From JBOGWA01 sp050693155 (GTDB lineage Bacteria; Actinomycetota; UBA4738; CALAEC01), in the NCBI GenBank assembly GCA_050693155.1, contig JBOGWA010000154.1, positions 1 to 7,751 of the forward strand: DNA of 7,751 nucleotides. Reading direction: 5' to 3'. Below the pieces are notes generated by a model that had not been told where the DNA came from, did not search any database, and saw only the letters and a program-made list of their open reading frames with translations. The position numbers and the translations under genes are program-made. This document shows positions 5,776-7,751 of this stretch, piece by piece. Every line of letters begins with the position of its first letter. Position 1 is the stretch's first letter.

Positions 5776-6153
5776 CTAGCTTCCCGTTTCCTCCGTTACG
5801 GCGAGGACGTTGCCTTCGCTGTCCTTGAACCAGGCTCCTTTGAAGCCGTCGATCTCGGCAAGGCCGTTGACCGTCTTGATTCCCGGGAGGTCGTATTCCT
5901 CGAACTGAACCCCCCGGCCTCGCAGATCCTCCATCTCGGCCTCGACGTTCGGTACCATCCAGCCGGCTACCGTCGCCGATCCTATGCTGGCCCTGGTCGG
6001 GTAGATGTCGAACCGGACACCCCCGCTTTCGAGCTGAACCCCTTCGTCCTGTTCCTTAACCACCTTGAAGCCCAAGGTGTCCGTGTAGAAGGCCTTGGCC
6101 CTTGCCAGGTCGGTGCACGGGATCGTCGTGCCGATCGGGTGATCGCTGAGCAT
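5776..6153 (-). CDS. VOC-fold (glyoxalase/bleomycin-resistance type) protein
   Basis: The 125-residue product has the paired beta-alpha-beta-beta-beta layout of the vicinal oxygen chelate superfamily. The first module contains 'TDLARAKAFYTDTLGFKVVK' and 'GVRFDIYPT'; the second contains 'VPNVEAEMEDLRGRGVQF' and ends with 'GAWFKDSEGNVLAV'. Members include glyoxalase I, ring-cleaving dioxygenases and drug-binding resistance proteins. The usual first-strand His ligand position seems to be Thr (in 'IGTTIPCTDL') and the last-strand Glu is not clearly at its normal place, so a canonical metal centre may be missing and the protein may bind a ligand rather than catalyse. The substrate cannot be told from sequence. 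The ATG has a good Shine-Dalgarno AAAGGAG (complement of 6159-6165) with a 5-base spacer, unlike its near-leaderless neighbours. An operator-like dyad overlaps its predicted promoter, and a terminator follows it. Confidence 0.83.
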   Translation of the reverse strand: MLSDHPIGTTIPCTDLARAKAFYTDTLGFKVVKEQDEGVQLESGGVRFDIYPTRASIGSATVAGWMVPNVEAEMEDLRGRGVQFEEYDLPGIKTVNGLAEIDGFKGAWFKDSEGNVLAVTEETGS

Positions 6154-6193
6154 GCTGTCTCCTTTCGTCCGTGGGGTCGGACTTCAGAGGTCG

Positions 6194-6222
6194 AGCCTAC
6201 CGATGATCGGTAATTCGCGCAA
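6194..6222 (-). promoter_or_regulatory. Predicted VOC gene promoter
   Basis: On the - strand TTGCGC (complement of 6217-6222) is separated by 17 bases from TAGGCT (complement of 6194-6199). The -35 box matches only the TTG of the consensus, while the -10 fits TANNNT. Initiation about seven bases downstream would give a leader of roughly 35 bases that contains the AAAGGAG ribosome binding site. It lies within the 77-base gap between the exonuclease stop (6231) and the VOC start. Confidence 0.45.
6198..6212. promoter_or_regulatory. 15-base perfect dyad, candidate operator
   Basis: TACCGAT-G-ATCGGTA is a perfect 7-base inverted repeat about a single central base. It occupies most of the spacer of the predicted VOC promoter and overlaps the first two bases of its -10 box, the position expected for a repressor operator of the TetR, MarR or similar type. 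A one-base loop and absence of a T-run argue against a terminator for the exonuclease gene. No regulator gene is within the window. Confidence 0.5.
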
Positions 6223-6230
6223 GGGAAGGG

Positions 6231-7118
6231 TCAGTCCAGGGCTTCGCGGAGACGGCGAACCGGTCCCGTCAATCTGAGGCGATTGCTAAGTCGCTCCAAG
6301 GCGGTGTTATCTGGTTCCCGCCGCCATTCCCGGACCTCCAGGTCCGTGCGGATCGGCACGACCCGCCTCATGGCGGCGACGTACTCCGCGTGCTCCGCAA
6401 TGCGTGCACGCAGGCTGGGAGACTTCTGAAGCACGGCGTTCCAACGCTTCGGGGCCGAGGCATCGGCCACAAGGGCATCCAAGCTCTGGTAGGCGACCAC
6501 GAGCACGCGAGCGGTCTTCTCGCCGACCCCGCGAACGCCCGGGAGACCGTCCGACGGGTCACCTCGAAGGATCGCGAAGTCTGCATACCGGGATGCGGGT
6601 ACGCCGTATTTGTCGAGGACCCGGGCCTCATCGAGCTCGTCGAGGTCCGAGACGCCACGTCTGGTAAACAACAGCTTCACGATCGGGTCCCGCACGAGCT
6701 GGACGAGATCGCGATCGCCCGTCACGATCTCGATGCGGTCGCGTCCCTTCGCCCTCGCGGCGAGGGAGCCGATCGCGTCCTCGGCCTCCCATCCCTCCGC
6801 CTCCGCCTGCGGGAGGCCGAGCGCGTCGAGGGCTTTGGGAAGCTGCTCGAACTGCCAGGTGAGGTCGGCCGGCTCGGCGTCCAGACGATGGGCCTTGTAG
6901 CCGTCGTAGGCTGCGACCCGCTCCTCGGGCCGCCAGTCGGCGTCGTAGACGTGCACGCACTCGTCGGGCCGCCGCGCCTGGATGAGCGTTGCGGTCATGT
7001 CGAGATATCCGTGGAGGGCGTTCACCGGCCGACCGCGCGCATCGGTGATCGACTGCGGAAGGGCGTAGTAGGCGCGGTACATGAGACTCGAGGTATCGAG
7101 GAGAAGCCGTCGGGTCAC
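6231..7118 (-). CDS. Stand-alone 5'-3' exonuclease (PolA 5'-nuclease/FEN family)
   Basis: The 295-residue product is the 5' nuclease domain found at the N-terminus of DNA polymerase I, here without any polymerase domain, as in other free-standing bacterial FEN enzymes. It would remove RNA primers and 5' flaps during lagging-strand maturation and repair. The acidic two-metal active site is visible in order: D8 ('LLLDTSS'), D59 ('VYDAD'), E111-E113-D114 ('WEAEDAIG'), D135 and D137 ('VTGDRDLVQL'), D187 and D190 ('RGDPSDGLPG'). The arch-region 'YDGYKAHR' (71-78) and the helix-hairpin-helix 'LPGVRGVGEKTA' (192-203) are also present. The E-A-E-D order substitutes Glu for one of the Asp residues common in this motif. 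The start is GTG at 7118, six bases behind a TAGGAT -10 box and with no Shine-Dalgarno. It is divergent from menC. Confidence 0.93.
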   Translation of the reverse strand: MTRRLLLDTSSLMYRAYYALPQSITDARGRPVNALHGYLDMTATLIQARRPDECVHVYDADWRPEERVAAYDGYKAHRLDAEPADLTWQFEQLPKALDALGLPQAEAEGWEAEDAIGSLAARAKGRDRIEIVTGDRDLVQLVRDPIVKLLFTRRGVSDLDELDEARVLDKYGVPASRYADFAILRGDPSDGLPGVRGVGEKTARVLVVAYQSLDALVADASAPKRWNAVLQKSPSLRARIAEHAEYVAAMRRVVPIRTDLEVREWRREPDNTALERLSNRLRLTGPVRRLREALD

Positions 7119-7158
7119 GCGCGAATCCTAGCCCCCGCCGTCTAGTCTTCCGATTGGG
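7119..7158. promoter_or_regulatory. Compact divergent promoter region between exonuclease and menC
   Basis: Only 40 bases separate two divergent start codons. On the - strand TAGGAT (complement of 7125-7130) stands six bases before the exonuclease GTG. On the + strand TAGTCT (7143-7148) stands ten bases before the menC ATG. The two -10 boxes are 12 bases apart, so each promoter's upstream region would overlap the other gene's start, and both transcripts would have little or no leader. -35 boxes are not recognisable. Confidence 0.4.
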
Positions 7159-7751
7159 ATGAAGCTCGAAGCTGTTGAGCTGCGCCGGGTCGAGTTGCCG
7201 CTCGTCTCTCCGTTCCGAACCTCATTTGGCACGACGAACGAGCGGGAAGCGCTCCTCGTCCACCTCCTGACGCCCGAGGCGGAAGGGTGGGGGGAGTGCG
7301 TCGCCCTCTCGGAGCCTGTCTTTTCCTCCGAATACGTGGACGGGGTAGAGCGGGTCATTCGCGATCACCTGCTGCCACGCCTCTTCTCGCTGGATGGCGT
7401 AACGGCGGAGGCAGTCGCCCCGGCGCTCGCCATGGTGCGGGGGCACCCGATGGCCAAGGCCGCGCTCGAGATGGCGATCCTCGACGCCGAGCTCCGAGCC
7501 GAGGGGGTGTCCTTGGCCATGCGGCTCGGCGCCGTGCGGGAGGAGGTGGAGTGCGGCGTCTCCGTCGGCATCGTGGACACGATCCCGGAGCTGCTGGACG
7601 CCGTCGGCCGGTACCTTGACGAGGGCTATCGGCGGATCAAGCTCAAGATCGAGCCGGGCTGGGACCTGGAACCTGTTGGGGCGGTGCGCGAGCGATTCGG
7701 TGACATACCGTTGCAGGTGGATGCGAACGCGGCCTACGAGCTAGCCGACGC
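7159..7751 (+). CDS. menC: o-Succinylbenzoate synthase (enolase superfamily), 3' end outside the window
   Basis: The 197 visible codons match the N-terminal capping domain and start of the barrel of MenC, which dehydrates SHCHC to o-succinylbenzoate in menaquinone synthesis. The start 'MKLEAVELRRVELPLVSPFR' followed by 'TSFGTTNEREALLV' is typical of the Gram-positive/actinobacterial OSBS group. Also visible are 'WGECVALSEPVFSSEYVDG', 'HPMAKAALEMAILDAEL', the catalytic KxK (K161, K163 in 'RIKLKIEPG') and the first metal-ligand Asp (D188 in 'QVDANAAYE'). The remaining metal ligands and the second catalytic Lys lie beyond the window. Enzymes of this group often also act as N-succinylamino acid racemases, so the racemase role cannot be separated without the rest of the gene and its neighbours. 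No strong ribosome binding site precedes the ATG; a -10-like TAGTCT at 7143-7148 suggests a leader of only a few bases. Confidence 0.9.
   Translation, partial: MKLEAVELRRVELPLVSPFRTSFGTTNEREALLVHLLTPEAEGWGECVALSEPVFSSEYVDGVERVIRDHLLPRLFSLDGVTAEAVAPALAMVRGHPMAKAALEMAILDAELRAEGVSLAMRLGAVREEVECGVSVGIVDTIPELLDAVGRYLDEGYRRIKLKIEPGWDLEPVGAVRERFGDIPLQVDANAAYELAD

Noticed and set aside
6198..6212. The palindrome considered as a terminator for the exonuclease gene
   Set aside because: A one-base loop cannot form a normal hairpin and no T-run follows it on the - strand; its place in the promoter spacer fits an operator better.
6390..7145. A 251-codon + strand open frame antisense to the 5' nuclease
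   Set aside because: No domain is seen, and the opposite strand holds the full FEN active site.

Overview
The window is GC-rich and compact. Four or more genes appear to start at or within a few bases of a TANNNT -10 element, and the gene families present (AAC(2')-I-type acetyltransferase, DUF2277, DUF1801, cyclase/STAND/TPR protein, stand-alone 5' nuclease, enolase-type MenC) fit an Actinomycetota chromosome, perhaps an uncultured soil or sediment lineage. This placement is inference from composition and gene content. No rRNA, tRNA, IS element, CRISPR array or phage gene was seen.

Left part (1-785, + strand): the end of a copper P-type ATPase is followed 15 bases later by a 51-residue YHS metal-binding protein, the tail of a copper-handling operon. 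Behind it lies an open frame without a start codon that reads like the first membrane helix of a cation diffusion facilitator joined to the C-terminus of a redoxin. This looks like the scar of a deletion between two genes.

Middle part (786-4515): a DUF1801 protein (- strand) is divergent from a GNAT enzyme that closely resembles aminoglycoside 2'-N-acetyltransferase AAC(2')-I down to its last residues. It converges, with stop codons directly abutting, on an 890-residue protein made of a class III nucleotide cyclase domain, a STAND/NB-ARC-like NTPase and TPR repeats. Several catalytic positions of the cyclase are non-canonical.

Right part (4571-7751): on the - strand, a DUF2277 gene overlaps by 4 bases a TolB-like six-bladed propeller lipoprotein built from near-identical 132-base units. 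Upstream are a VOC-fold protein with a predicted terminator and a palindrome inside its predicted promoter, then a stand-alone 5'-3' exonuclease. The exonuclease is divergent, across 40 bases, from menC (o-succinylbenzoate synthase, menaquinone synthesis), which runs off the end.

The genes form several small transcription units (copper; AAC(2')-like; cyclase/STAND; DUF2277-propeller; VOC; exonuclease; menC) rather than one pathway. The most unusual items are the cyclase-STAND protein with its altered active site, the AAC(2')-I homologue, the shared near-leaderless promoter pattern, the operator-like dyad upstream of the VOC gene and the chimeric metal-transport/redoxin remnant. I do not see a complete multi-gene system that I would call new.
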